DNA from: Candidatus Aminicenantota bacterium
GTDB lineage: Bacteria > Acidobacteriota > Aminicenantia > UBA2199
Length of the DNA stretch: 32,510 nt
Reading direction: 5' to 3'
Assembly: GCA_022865785.1 (NCBI GenBank)
Contig: JALHTJ010000172.1
Span: forward strand, 1 to 32,510
Shown here: positions 1-9,396 of the stretch, piece by piece
Layout: every line of letters starts with the position of its first letter
Position numbering within the stretch: the stretch's first letter is position 1
Position numbers and translations under genes: made by a program
The notes under the pieces: generated by a model
What the model was told of the DNA's origin: nothing
The model's input: the letters and a program-made list of their open reading frames with translations, nothing else
Database searches by the model: none

Positions 1-66
1 GGTTGCATTTTGCCGGCAGATATGGTACAAAAAAACTGACAGGGTCTGCATGGAGAAGAGGTAAAT

Positions 67-822
67 TTGGCTAATTTTCAGAATGAAAGGGAGCAGCTGG
101 CACAGCTGGAAGACCTGTTCCGGGAAAACAAATTCATTGACGGCCTGTCCCAGGCTGAAGATGTGATCAAGCTGTTTCCGGCTTCCTTTCAATTGCGATT
201 CCTTAAATTCAAATTCCTGCGCGCCTTGGAAAAAACCGAGGAAGCCATGCTATTGCTGCGTGAAATGTACGTCATGTTCGGCGACAATATCATGGTCCTA
301 AAAGAACTGGCTGAATTGAATTTTCAGCAGCAAAAACACCCCGAGAGCCTGCTTTATTACCAGAAGCTGCTTTTTTTGGATTCTTTCAACACGGTTGCCC
401 AGGAGCGGGTCAAGCAGCTCCAGGGGCTGCTTGAGGCAGGCGTGTCCGCTAAATTGGACGATACCAAAGTGGAAATTTTTCAGGAAGACAGCGTAGCCCG
501 GGAGTTATCTGCGCCGCCGCAGATCACTTTTGAAGTGGAAAGTGGAACAACGGTGCTGGCGGATGAAAAGGGAACGCAGCCGCAAGGTGAGGAAAAGCCT
601 TTTGAAACGGAAAGCGCCGCCGAACTGTATTTCAAGCAGGGTCTATACCGTGAATCTCTGGCCATTTACAAGAACCTGTTTGAAAAAACCGGTCGCACCG
701 ACTTTTTCATGAAGATAAAGGCCATCCTGCTGCTGCAGCGTACTGAAAAAAGCAACCAGGTCATCGAACAACTGCAGAGGTTTTTGCAACTGATCCAACA
801 AAGGGGAAGCCAAATTGTTTAA
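67..822 (+). CDS. TPR-like / tetratricopeptide-type helical repeat protein
   Basis: 251-aa ORF with TTG start after a purine-rich GAGAAGAGG; helical repeats such as ALEKTEEAMLLLREMYVMFGDN and HPESLLYYQKLLFLDSFNTVAQERV are TPR-like. Confidence 0.7.
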   Translation: MANFQNEREQLAQLEDLFRENKFIDGLSQAEDVIKLFPASFQLRFLKFKFLRALEKTEEAMLLLREMYVMFGDNIMVLKELAELNFQQQKHPESLLYYQKLLFLDSFNTVAQERVKQLQGLLEAGVSAKLDDTKVEIFQEDSVARELSAPPQITFEVESGTTVLADEKGTQPQGEEKPFETESAAELYFKQGLYRESLAIYKNLFEKTGRTDFFMKIKAILLLQRTEKSNQVIEQLQRFLQLIQQRGSQIV

Positions 823-1162
823 AACGATTTTTAACGACATACAGGCCCGCAATCCGGAAATTTACCTGATCGGGATTTGGGGTAAGGACGGACTGGAATT
901 AGAAAAAGCGGTGTACCTTCCTCCCGACGCCGATACGGATCTGCTCGGAGCCGAGCTGGCCGAAGTGGTCGGGAAACTGGACAACCTGGAAGTGACCAGC
1001 GCCGATTTCCATATCGAATATATTTCCGGAAAATTCAAGATCATGGTTCATTCATTGAACAGCGGTTATTTCCTGCTCTTTTTATCAGGACCGAACTTGA
1101 TTTCCGGGAAATTGAATTATTACCTGAATTTAAAAAAAGACAATATACTCGCTTTGCTTTGA
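815..1162 (+). CDS. Roadblock/LC7-like domain protein
   Basis: 115-aa ORF, TTG start overlapping the end of the upstream CDS. Pattern 'I.ARNPEIYLIGIWGKDGLELEKAVYLPPDADTDLLGAELAEVV...' resembles Roadblock/LC7 proteins. Confidence 0.6.
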   Translation: MFKTIFNDIQARNPEIYLIGIWGKDGLELEKAVYLPPDADTDLLGAELAEVVGKLDNLEVTSADFHIEYISGKFKIMVHSLNSGYFLLFLSGPNLISGKLNYYLNLKKDNILALL

Positions 1163-1200
1163 ACCAGTCATTTCCAGCAAATTTTTCAGGAGTGTAAGCC

Positions 1201-3744
1201 ATGGGAATTTTTAAAAAATTCAAAGTAGTTCCCGATCTGCCGGAAAAACTGAAGCCGCTGCTGGTCATCGCTTCCAACCTATGGCTGACCTGGAATCCTG
1301 AAGCCATCAAACTTTTCATAACCATGGACGGTGATTTGTGGGAAAAAAACCAGCACAACCCGATCCGCATGTTGGGTGAAATCAGCCAGGAAAAGCTTGA
1401 TGAGCTGGCCCATGATGAAGGGTTTTTGAGTGAGCTGCAGCGGGTTAGTGAGCAGCTGGACCAGTACTTGCACCTGCTGCGCAGCATCAACCATACCCAG
1501 CAGGTCAGCATTGCTTATTTTTCCGCTGAGTACGGCCTGAGCGATACCCTGCCCATTTATTCCGGGGGGCTGGGGGTCCTTTCCGGCGACCATGTCAAAG
1601 CAGCCAGCGACTTGAACCTGAACTTCCACGGCGTCGGATTGCTCTACCAATTGGGCTATTTTCAGCAATACTTGAATATGGACGGCTGGCAGCAGGATTT
1701 TTACCAGGTCAACGATTTCCACAACATGCAGGTCCAGGAAGTAAAAAAGCCGGACGGATTGCCTTTGGAAATCGAGCTGGATTTTCCCGGTCGCAAGGTT
1801 TATGTAAAGGTCTGGCAGATAAGGGTGGGTAGGGTTTCCATCCATATGCTTGATTCCAATATTGACAAGAACAATGAATACGACCGGCGCCTGACTTCCC
1901 AGCTTTACGGGGGCGGGCCCGAAATCCGTATGCAGCAGGAGATCATCCTTGGCATCGGTGGCGTGAAGATGTTGGCAGCCCTCGGCATCCAGGTCACCGC
2001 CGTGCACATGAACGAGGGCCATTCCGCTTTCACGCCTTTCGAGCGGGCCAGGACCTTGATGAAAAACGACGGCCTCAGCTTCACCGAGGCCATGGAACTG
2101 GTGCGCCAGTCGAGTGTGTTCACCACCCATACCAATGTCCAGGCCGCCCATGATGTCTTCAGCCCCGAACTGCTGAAAAACTATTTCGGAAACTACCTGA
2201 AGGAATTCAACATTCCCTTGAACGAATTTATGGCCTTCGGCCGGGTTGATCGTGAAAACCAGCAGGAAAATTTTTCCATGACCGTGGCTGCCGTGAAAAA
2301 TTCCGCCTTTGTCAACGGCGTTTCCACTCTGCACGCCCAGGTGGCCAAAGATATCCTGAAAAATCTCTGGCCGACCGTGCCGTTGGAGCATGTTCCCATT
2401 CAATCAATCACCAACGGCATCCACATTCCCTCCTGGGTTTCTTTTGAAATGAACGACCTGTTCGAAAGGTATCTGGGCGGCAAGTGGCGCGAAAAACAGG
2501 ATTACCGCGATGCTTGGGAAAAGGTGCTGAATATCCCCGATCCCGAACTCTGGAACGTGCATGAGATTCGTCGCAGGCGCCTGATCGTTTTCACCCGCCA
2601 GCGATTAAAAAAACAACTGATCGCCAAGGGTGCCTCGAACCTGCTGGTAAACGAATCGCAGGAAGCCTTGAATCCGGTGGCCCTGACCATCGGTTTCGCC
2701 CGCCGCTTCGCAACCTATAAACGCGCTTACCTTATCTTCAAAGATCGGGAGCGCTTGCTTAAAATACTGAATAATCCGGAACGGCCCGTGCAGCTGATCT
2801 TCGCCGGCAAGGCCCATCCCCAGGACCAGGCCGGCAAGGAACTGATCAAGGACATCATTTCTTTCATGTCCACAGAGCACCTGCGCGGCAAAATCGCTTT
2901 TATTGAAGACTATGACATCAACGTGGCCCGCTACCTGGTTTCGGGCGTTGATATTTGGCTGAATACGCCGCTGCGGCCCTTTGAGGCCTGCGGCACTTCG
3001 GGCATGAAGGCCGCCTGCAATGGAGTCTTGAATTTCAGTGTTTTGGACGGCTGGTGGGACGAGGCGTATGACTTGAAGAACGGTTGGGCCATCGGCAACC
3101 GCGAAGCCTACACCGACAAGGAATACCAGGACGAGGTCGAAAGCAAGGCCATTTATTCAATTCTTGAAAAAGATATCATTCCCCTGTTTTACGAAAGGGG
3201 CGCCGATGGCCTGCCGCGAGAATGGATCCGCATGATGAAGCATTCCCTGGTCACCATCGCCTCGCGCTATAATACCAATCGCATGGTCAAGGAATATTTC
3301 AACAAATTCTATAAAAACGCTGCGGACAACTACGCCAAGCTGAGCGCCGATGGTTTCTCCGCCTGCCGTGAACTGGTCAAGTGGAAGGGCAGGATGAAGA
3401 ACGAATTCCCGGCCGTGCGCGTCGAGAACGTTCAGGCCGACACCAACCGCACCTACAAGAGCGGCGAGCAGTTCCGTCTGCAAGCCGATCTTTTTTTAGG
3501 CAAGACCCAACCAGGGGAAATCCGGGTTGATGTATATTACGGCACCATCGTTGGTGATGACATTTTACAGAGTTCCGCCTTGGTCCCATTGGACAATGTT
3601 GAAAAAATCGAAGAGAGCCGCTTCCGCTTCAGCGGCGTTATCAACTGCACCCGCACCGGCAGCTTCGGTTTCAAACTGCGTGTCACGCCTTTTCATCCGC
3701 TATTAAGCGATCCCAATCAGATGAACTTGGTTCTCTGGAGCTGA
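1201..3744 (+). CDS. glgP: Alpha-glucan (glycogen/maltodextrin) phosphorylase, DUF3417-containing type
   Basis: 847-aa ORF; SAEYGLSDTLPIYSGGLGVLSGDHVKAASDLNL, HMNEGHSAF, TIGFARRFATYKRAYLIF and RPFEACGTSGMKAACNGVLNFSVLDGWWDEAY are characteristic. Confidence 0.93.
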   Translation: MGIFKKFKVVPDLPEKLKPLLVIASNLWLTWNPEAIKLFITMDGDLWEKNQHNPIRMLGEISQEKLDELAHDEGFLSELQRVSEQLDQYLHLLRSINHTQQVSIAYFSAEYGLSDTLPIYSGGLGVLSGDHVKAASDLNLNFHGVGLLYQLGYFQQYLNMDGWQQDFYQVNDFHNMQVQEVKKPDGLPLEIELDFPGRKVYVKVWQIRVGRVSIHMLDSNIDKNNEYDRRLTSQLYGGGPEIRMQQEIILGIGGVKMLAALGIQVTAVHMNEGHSAFTPFERARTLMKNDGLSFTEAMELVRQSSVFTTHTNVQAAHDVFSPELLKNYFGNYLKEFNIPLNEFMAFGRVDRENQQENFSMTVAAVKNSAFVNGVSTLHAQVAKDILKNLWPTVPLEHVPIQSITNGIHIPSWVSFEMNDLFERYLGGKWREKQDYRDAWEKVLNIPDPELWNVHEIRRRRLIVFTRQRLKKQLIAKGASNLLVNESQEALNPVALTIGFARRFATYKRAYLIFKDRERLLKILNNPERPVQLIFAGKAHPQDQAGKELIKDIISFMSTEHLRGKIAFIEDYDINVARYLVSGVDIWLNTPLRPFEACGTSGMKAACNGVLNFSVLDGWWDEAYDLKNGWAIGNREAYTDKEYQDEVESKAIYSILEKDIIPLFYERGADGLPREWIRMMKHSLVTIASRYNTNRMVKEYFNKFYKNAADNYAKLSADGFSACRELVKWKGRMKNEFPAVRVENVQADTNRTYKSGEQFRLQADLFLGKTQPGEIRVDVYYGTIVGDDILQSSALVPLDNVEKIEESRFRFSGVINCTRTGSFGFKLRVTPFHPLLSDPNQMNLVLWS

Positions 3745-3758
3745 GAAGAGATGAGTAA

Positions 3759-3887
3759 ATAGTGATTAGTGAGCAGTGATTAGCTAACAAACATTCCGAG
3801 AAATTTTATTCTTTCGATTCTTTTCGCCTCGAGTTTCGTTAGGCCATGAAAGGGCTTCTTCACCAATCACTATTCACTAATTACCAA
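3759..3887. repeat. Inverted repeat with heptad-periodic arms (element A) between convergent glgP and rsmB
   Basis: Left arm 3759-3783 ATAGTGATTAGTGAGCAGTGATTAG; reverse complement of right arm 3863-3887 TTGGTAATTAGTGAATAGTGATTGG; 19/25 identical by eye; both arms have 7-nt periodicity (GTGATTA/GTGAGCA/GTGATTA). Confidence 0.8.
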
Positions 3888-5192
3888 TCACTTATTTCGA
3901 TTAGGCCTTTCCAGCAGCGAGATATAAAACAAATCGTTGTTCAGTTCAGAAGGCAAGAGATAACAGCCGAATTTCGTTTTTTGCACCCGGTAGTGGTATT
4001 TTTCCAGCAGCGGCTGAATGGCCACCGCCTGCAGGCCGCGGCTGGCGGCAACTTTTCCCACCACCCCCTCGCTCTCTTCATGGATAAATGAGCAAACGGC
4101 GTACAACCAACGGGCATGCGGGAAACGTTCGACCAGGCTGGCCAGCATGAGCCTTTGCTGCCGTGAATTTTTTTCGATCATTTCCTTGCTGATCTTGCTT
4201 TTTAAATCGGGATTTTTGCGCAAAGTGCCGCTCGAGGTGCAAGGGGCATCAAGGATGATCAGGTCGGCTGCCTCCCGGTCGTGCGGATATTTGAAGATAT
4301 CGGCAACGAAAGGGAAAATCGTGTCCAGGTGCAAACGGCGGATGTTTTGCTCGAGCAGGCGCAGCCGCTGCGGGTTGACATCGCTGGCCCATATTTTTAT
4401 ATCAGGTCGCAGGCAGGCCAACGTCTGTGATTTGCCCCCCGGGGCTGCGGCCACGTCGCAGACTGTTTTCTCGGCAGTAGCGGCCGCCAGCAGCGCCACC
4501 GCTTGAGAACCGGTATTCTGGACATAAAATCCGCCCAATTGCTCCGGCTTTTCCAGTACTTGGCCGGCGGCCTTGGTTTCGAAACAATCCAGTTGTGGCA
4601 ATTCACGGAAGGGGATGCCGGCGCTGGTCAAGGTCTGGCGCGCCTGATCCATGCTCATCTGCTTAGGGTTGAAACGCAGGTGAAAAACGGGTTCGCGGTC
4701 CAGGTATTCCAGGTCCGCTTCCGATGCGGCGGACAGCTGCTGCAGGCTGGCGAGCAGCTGTGCCGAGATGGAGAATTTCAAGCCAGGGTTTTCGCTGCTG
4801 CTGATGGAGTTTTTTACCTCCTGCTTGCGGCGCAGCAGTTGGCGCAAAACGGCGTTGACAAAAGGTTTCTCTTTCTTGGCTACGGCATTCACCACTTCGT
4901 TGACCACCGCGTACTCGGGATAGGAATCGGAATACAACAGCAGGAAAACAGCGATTTTTAAAAATACATGCGTGGCCGCGTCTGGCGCCTGGTTTTTGTT
5001 TTTCAGGAAAAGGCCGATAACATGTTCCAGGGCGATGTCCTTGCGCACCACCCCGTACACCGTGCGTGTCAGCGCATTTTTGTCGCTGGCGGAATAATGC
5101 TCTAAAAATCGTGTTAACAACATACGCAGATTGGTTTGTGGGTCGGTGTAATAATCGCACAGGACGCTGGCGGCCGGGTTGATGAAATTCAC
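3888..5192 (-). CDS. rsmB: 16S rRNA (cytosine-C5)-methyltransferase RsmB
   Basis: N-terminal NusB-like region; AAAPGGKSQTLACL, DAPCTSSGTLRKNPDLK and YAVCSFIHEESEGVV motifs; GTG start overlapping the fmt stop. Confidence 0.9.
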   Translation of the reverse strand: MNFINPAASVLCDYYTDPQTNLRMLLTRFLEHYSASDKNALTRTVYGVVRKDIALEHVIGLFLKNKNQAPDAATHVFLKIAVFLLLYSDSYPEYAVVNEVVNAVAKKEKPFVNAVLRQLLRRKQEVKNSISSSENPGLKFSISAQLLASLQQLSAASEADLEYLDREPVFHLRFNPKQMSMDQARQTLTSAGIPFRELPQLDCFETKAAGQVLEKPEQLGGFYVQNTGSQAVALLAAATAEKTVCDVAAAPGGKSQTLACLRPDIKIWASDVNPQRLRLLEQNIRRLHLDTIFPFVADIFKYPHDREAADLIILDAPCTSSGTLRKNPDLKSKISKEMIEKNSRQQRLMLASLVERFPHARWLYAVCSFIHEESEGVVGKVAASRGLQAVAIQPLLEKYHYRVQKTKFGCYLLPSELNNDLFYISLLERPNRNK

Positions 5193-6121
5193 GATAACAG
5201 CTCAGGGAAGCGGTTTCCCAGGGAAAACTGCCAGGGGCTCATGGCCTTTTTGCCATCGGGTTGAATATTGGTAATTTCCAGGACCGTCTCCAAACCGCAA
5301 CCGACCAGCAGGCCTTGGGAGTCCAGGGCCAATATTTGGCCTGTCTGGCCGTGGTGTTCTTTGCCGGATACTCTGGCGTTTATGATTTTAATCTGCCGAT
5401 TTTCCAGGCTGAAAAACAACCCAGGCCAAGGTGTGAAAGCCCGTAGCCGGTCGCAAAGGCGTTGGGCCGGCAGCCGCCAATCAACCCGGCCTTCGCTTTT
5501 TTTGACCGCCGGCGCCAAAGTAGCCAGGGAATCGTCCTGGGGATGCTTGCGGATCTTGCCCGAAAAAATCTGCTTTAATGTGTGCAACAGAAAGGGAGCG
5601 GCCCTTTCACCCAGGCGCAGCTGATAGGAGGCGGTGGTGTCGTCGGGACGGATGGCGATCTCTTCCTGTGCCCAGACCGGACCGGCATCCATGCGGCCAC
5701 TGATCTCAAAAACGGTTATGCCGCTGCGGCTCTCTCCATTTTCAAGGGCACGCTGCACCGGCGCGGCCCCGCGATAGACGGGCAGCAGAGAAAAATGGAC
5801 ATTGATCGTCCTGTAACGAGGCAGGGAATAGAGGGCTCTGGGAATGAACTGGCCGTAGGCCACGGCCACGGCGACGGCCGGGTCGATGCGGCGCATGGCC
5901 AATTCCAACTCCGGCTCGCGCAGATCGGGCGGCTGAATGCAGGGCAGGCGGTTCTCGACAGCGAATTGCTTGACCGGAGGAACGATCAACTGGCGGTTGC
6001 GCCCGCCGTAGTTATCCGGTTGAGTGACGATCAGTTTCAGGTTGAAATTTCTGTTCAGTTCTTTGAGGATGGGCAGGCCTATGGCCGAGGTTCCGAAAAA
6101 AACCAATTCACCATTGACCAC
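5189..6121 (-). CDS. fmt: Methionyl-tRNA formyltransferase
   Basis: 310 aa; VFFGTSAIGLPIL, INVHFSLLPVYRGAAPVQRAL, MDAGPVWAQEEIAI, FTPWPGLFF; adjacent to def. Confidence 0.95.
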   Translation of the reverse strand: MVNGELVFFGTSAIGLPILKELNRNFNLKLIVTQPDNYGGRNRQLIVPPVKQFAVENRLPCIQPPDLREPELELAMRRIDPAVAVAVAYGQFIPRALYSLPRYRTINVHFSLLPVYRGAAPVQRALENGESRSGITVFEISGRMDAGPVWAQEEIAIRPDDTTASYQLRLGERAAPFLLHTLKQIFSGKIRKHPQDDSLATLAPAVKKSEGRVDWRLPAQRLCDRLRAFTPWPGLFFSLENRQIKIINARVSGKEHHGQTGQILALDSQGLLVGCGLETVLEITNIQPDGKKAMSPWQFSLGNRFPELLS

Positions 6122-6626
6122 TTTTTCTCTTCTGGTTGATCTCTTTTTTGATCAGGGTGCGTTTCAAACTGGATACGCGGTCAACGATCAGCATGCCGTT
6201 GAGGTGGTCGATCTCATGCTGCAGCACCCGCGCCTTCAGGCCGTCGAATTCGGCGCGCAGTTCTTGGCCGTCAAGCAGGGTGGCCTGCAGGAAAATACGG
6301 GCGTTGCGCTTGATGGGCAGTGAATAGCCGGGAACCGACAGGCAACCCTCCTCGCTGATCTCATAGCCTTCGGCTTCGATGATCTGCGGATTGATGATGA
6401 CCAGCAGCTCTTCGGGATTTTCCCCGATCGAGAGATCCATGGTGAGCAGCTGAACGGATTCGCTCACCTGGGGCGCGGCCAGGCCGATGCCCGGGGCCTG
6501 GTGCATGGCTTGCACCATGGCCGCGGCCAGATCGGTGATGTGCCGGTCGATGTCGCGGATCGCGCGTGCCTTCACTTTCAGCACGTCATCGCCGTATTTG
6601 CAGATCTTCAAAGTCTCGTTTGCCAC
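6108..6626 (-). CDS. def: Peptide deformylase
   Basis: GIGLAAPQ, EEGCLSVPG and QHEIDHLNG motifs all present. ORF is open to 6665, but a GTG at 6626 (VANETLKICKYGDDVL) fits the family N-terminus better. Confidence 0.93.
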   Translation of the reverse strand: MANETLKICKYGDDVLKVKARAIRDIDRHITDLAAAMVQAMHQAPGIGLAAPQVSESVQLLTMDLSIGENPEELLVIINPQIIEAEGYEISEEGCLSVPGYSLPIKRNARIFLQATLLDGQELRAEFDGLKARVLQHEIDHLNGMLIVDRVSSLKRTLIKKEINQKRKSGQW

Positions 6627-6684
6627 GGAATGATTATATTTTTTCGCCGGACACTTGTCAATCATTCGCGGATTTGCCGAACTT

Positions 6685-6810
6685 GGAATCCCCCTTGTCC
6701 CCCCCTTCAGTAAGGGGGAATTTGAAAGGTGAGAGAAGTCGAGTGATTTCTGTTAAAGCGATTGCTTCCAACCCCCTTTACTAAGGGGGGTGCCGCAGGC
6801 GGGGGGATCC
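6685..6810. repeat. Nested palindromic (MITE/REP-like) element in the divergent def/mutL intergenic region
   Basis: Outer arms GGAATCCCCC (from 6685) and GGGGGGATCC (ends 6810). Each half holds its own hairpin: CCCCCTTcagtAAGGGGG (6701-6718) and CCCCCTTTActaAGGGGGG (6772-6790). Confidence 0.8.
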
Positions 6811-6963
6811 ATATGTCGTGTATCAACGGTTTTGTTATTGCCGTCTCTCGCTCCTGCCTGCATATCAATCGGGTAAGGGTTGTGTGTTTAGAATTGCAAA
6901 AGAATCGGCTTTGTGATATTTTTTCCAGACGGCCGGCCGGTGAGCCGGCCGCTGGGAGTAGCT

Positions 6964-8658
6964 GTGGCCAGAATTCAGGTTTTAGCTGAAAGCGTGTTTC
7001 GCAAGATCGCCGCCGGTGAGGTAGTCGAACGCCCGCTTTCCGTGGTCAAGGAACTTGTGGAAAACGCAATTGATGCCGGTGCCGGCGAGATCGCCGTCGC
7101 CATGCTGTCCGGAGGCAAGGAAATGATTCGCGTCGAGGACAATGGTTGCGGCTTTGGCGCAGTCGATATCGAGATTGCTTTCCAGCGCCACAGCACTTCC
7201 AAGCTGGTGGAACTGGAAGACCTGGACCGTTTATTGACCCTGGGCTTTCGCGGCGAGGCCCTGCCCTCCATCCTGGAAGTGGCCGATATCGACCTGGACA
7301 CTGCCGATAACAACGAAGGCCGAGGCTGGCACTGTCGTTTCCGTGGCGGCAGGATGCTGGAGAAAAAACAGGTCTCCTGTCGCCGAGGCAGTGCCGTGAC
7401 GGTGCAGCAGCTGTTCGCCAATTTTCCGGTGCGCCGCAAGTTCATGAAAAGCGACCAGGGGGAGATGCGGCCGGTTGCCGCTTTTCTGGAAAATGCGGCC
7501 CTGGCCCGTCCCACCATCGCCTTTTCCTTGCAGCACAACGGCAGGACGGTATTTTCTTACCCCGCGGCCGCGAACCTCTCTGAGCGCATCTATCAGGTCT
7601 TCGGGAAAGAGTTTTTGGACGATTTACGGCCCGTGGATTTTGCCTCCGGCCACTTCTCACTCAATGGTTTCATTTCGGCGGCTCAAACCGGCGTCAGCGG
7701 CAAAGGACGCCAGTTTTTCATGGTTAACGGCCGGCCGGTCAAGGAAAAAACCTTGCTGGCCGCTTTCAACAACACCTATCAGCCCTACTTGGAAAAATCG
7801 CGTAGTCCGGTCGGGGTGCTCCATTTTAATGTTCCTCCCAGCCAGATCGATGTCAACATCCATCCCATGAAGCTGGAGATACGTTTCCTGGACAGCCAGC
7901 GCGTCTACCAGTTCCTGCAGCAGGCTATCGACGCCACCCTGGGACGGCCACCGCGCCCGCAGGCCGTTGCGTTCAACGAATTTTCTCAGCATGCAACTAT
8001 TAACGGCCCGGTTGCCGGAATCGATACGACCGCCGCAGAAACGCCCGCGTTGTTTGCCCGGGCAGCGCTTGATTCCGGGGATGATTTTTGCCTGCTGGGC
8101 CAATACCTGAATTCATATATCGTGGTCGAAAAAAACGGCGAACTGCTGATCATCGACCAGCACAACGCCCGCGAAAGAGTACTGTTCGAGCGCTTGCAGA
8201 TCGGCTACAACTCCGGCAGCGCCCCATCAGCTCAGACCCTGTTCCCCCTGCTGCTGGAATTGTCTCCGGCGGAACGGGCGGCCCTAGATGAAAGCAAAAT
8301 GATTTTCTTTAAAAAAGCCGGTTTTGACATCCGTCTCTTGAGTGGCTCGGCCATTGAAGTCAAGGCATACCCGCAATTTTTAAGCGAAGCGGGCATCCGC
8401 GATTCCCTGCGCGCCGCCCTGCGCGAATCCCCTGCTGGGGACAGGTCGTCCGGTGAATTGAACGATGATGAACGTTGGCTTGCCGCCCTGGCCTGCCACG
8501 AAGCCGTCAAGGTTAACCAGCGCTTGCAGCCTGAACAGCAGCAGGCTTTGGTCCGGGACCTTTTTGCCTGCGCCCATCCCTATTTTTGTCCGCACCGCCG
8601 TCCGATCATCATTACCCTGACCCAGGCCGACATCGAAAAGCAACTGAAACGACGCTGA
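6964..8658 (+). CDS. mutL: DNA mismatch repair protein MutL
   Basis: GTG start at 6964 giving MARIQVLAESVFRKIAAGEVVERPLSVVKELVENAIDAGA; DNGCGF, HSTSKL, LGFRGEALPSI; C-terminal DQHNARERVLFE and CPHRRP. Confidence 0.95.
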   Translation: MARIQVLAESVFRKIAAGEVVERPLSVVKELVENAIDAGAGEIAVAMLSGGKEMIRVEDNGCGFGAVDIEIAFQRHSTSKLVELEDLDRLLTLGFRGEALPSILEVADIDLDTADNNEGRGWHCRFRGGRMLEKKQVSCRRGSAVTVQQLFANFPVRRKFMKSDQGEMRPVAAFLENAALARPTIAFSLQHNGRTVFSYPAAANLSERIYQVFGKEFLDDLRPVDFASGHFSLNGFISAAQTGVSGKGRQFFMVNGRPVKEKTLLAAFNNTYQPYLEKSRSPVGVLHFNVPPSQIDVNIHPMKLEIRFLDSQRVYQFLQQAIDATLGRPPRPQAVAFNEFSQHATINGPVAGIDTTAAETPALFARAALDSGDDFCLLGQYLNSYIVVEKNGELLIIDQHNARERVLFERLQIGYNSGSAPSAQTLFPLLLELSPAERAALDESKMIFFKKAGFDIRLLSGSAIEVKAYPQFLSEAGIRDSLRAALRESPAGDRSSGELNDDERWLAALACHEAVKVNQRLQPEQQQALVRDLFACAHPYFCPHRRPIIITLTQADIEKQLKRR

Positions 8659-8756
8659 CTTCGTCAACCTTTTTTGACATTTCGCCAGTGCTATGCTAAC
8701 ATTGCTTTTTCATTGGGGAAATCATACCCAAAAAATCCGGTTGATAGAGGTGTGAC

Positions 8757-9383
8757 ATGTTCAAGTCCCTGGTTCCGAAAAACGAAATATTTTATGAACT
8801 CTTCAACCAGATCAGTGCCAATACGGTCGAAGGTGTGCAAACCCTGGTCAAAATGCTCGATGACTGTGAGCATTACAACGAGTACGCTGTCAGCCTTAAG
8901 TCACTGGAGCACCAGACCGACCTTTTGGTGCACAGCGTCATGTCGCATCTGCACAAGACCTTCGTCACCCCCATCGACCGCGAGGATATCCACCAGCTGG
9001 CCGTGCGCCTGGACGACATCCTGGACCTGGCCGAGGCCGCCAGCTCACGCATCGACCTCTACCGCCCCTGCGCCGTGCCGCGCGAAGCCAAGGAGTTGAG
9101 CCACGTGCTGCTGGAGAGCGTCAAATTGGTCAAGGAGATGGTCGGCCTGCTGCGCATGCTGAAAAAGCCGACCCGCATCATGGAACTGACCGTGGAGATC
9201 AACCGCCTGGAGGACCAGGCCGACTACATCCGCCGCAGCACCCTGGCCCGGCTTTTCCGCGAGGAAAAAGATCCTTTTGAACTGATCAAGTGGAAGGATA
9301 TCCTGGAATACATAGAGCGGGCCACCGACCGCTGCGAGGACGTGGCCGACATCACCGAAGGAATCGTCCTGGAAAATACTTGA
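8757..9383 (+). CDS. DUF47 / PhoU-like phosphate transport regulator
   Basis: 208 aa; FVTPIDREDIHQLAVRLDDILDLAEAASSRIDLY pattern; immediately upstream of a PiT permease. Confidence 0.9.
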   Translation: MFKSLVPKNEIFYELFNQISANTVEGVQTLVKMLDDCEHYNEYAVSLKSLEHQTDLLVHSVMSHLHKTFVTPIDREDIHQLAVRLDDILDLAEAASSRIDLYRPCAVPREAKELSHVLLESVKLVKEMVGLLRMLKKPTRIMELTVEINRLEDQADYIRRSTLARLFREEKDPFELIKWKDILEYIERATDRCEDVADITEGIVLENT

Positions 9384-9396
9384 CCGAATAAGCACC

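Noticed and set aside
1279-2403. 374-aa minus-strand ORF
   Set aside because: Lies entirely inside glgP on the opposite strand with no recognisable domain; shadow ORF from high-GC codon bias. The same reasoning applies to 9045-9662, 9493-10014, 11508-12263, 12396-12956, 13947-14618, 16366-16920, 18210-19058, 19890-20645, 22930-23787 and the 24461-25261 plus-strand ORF.
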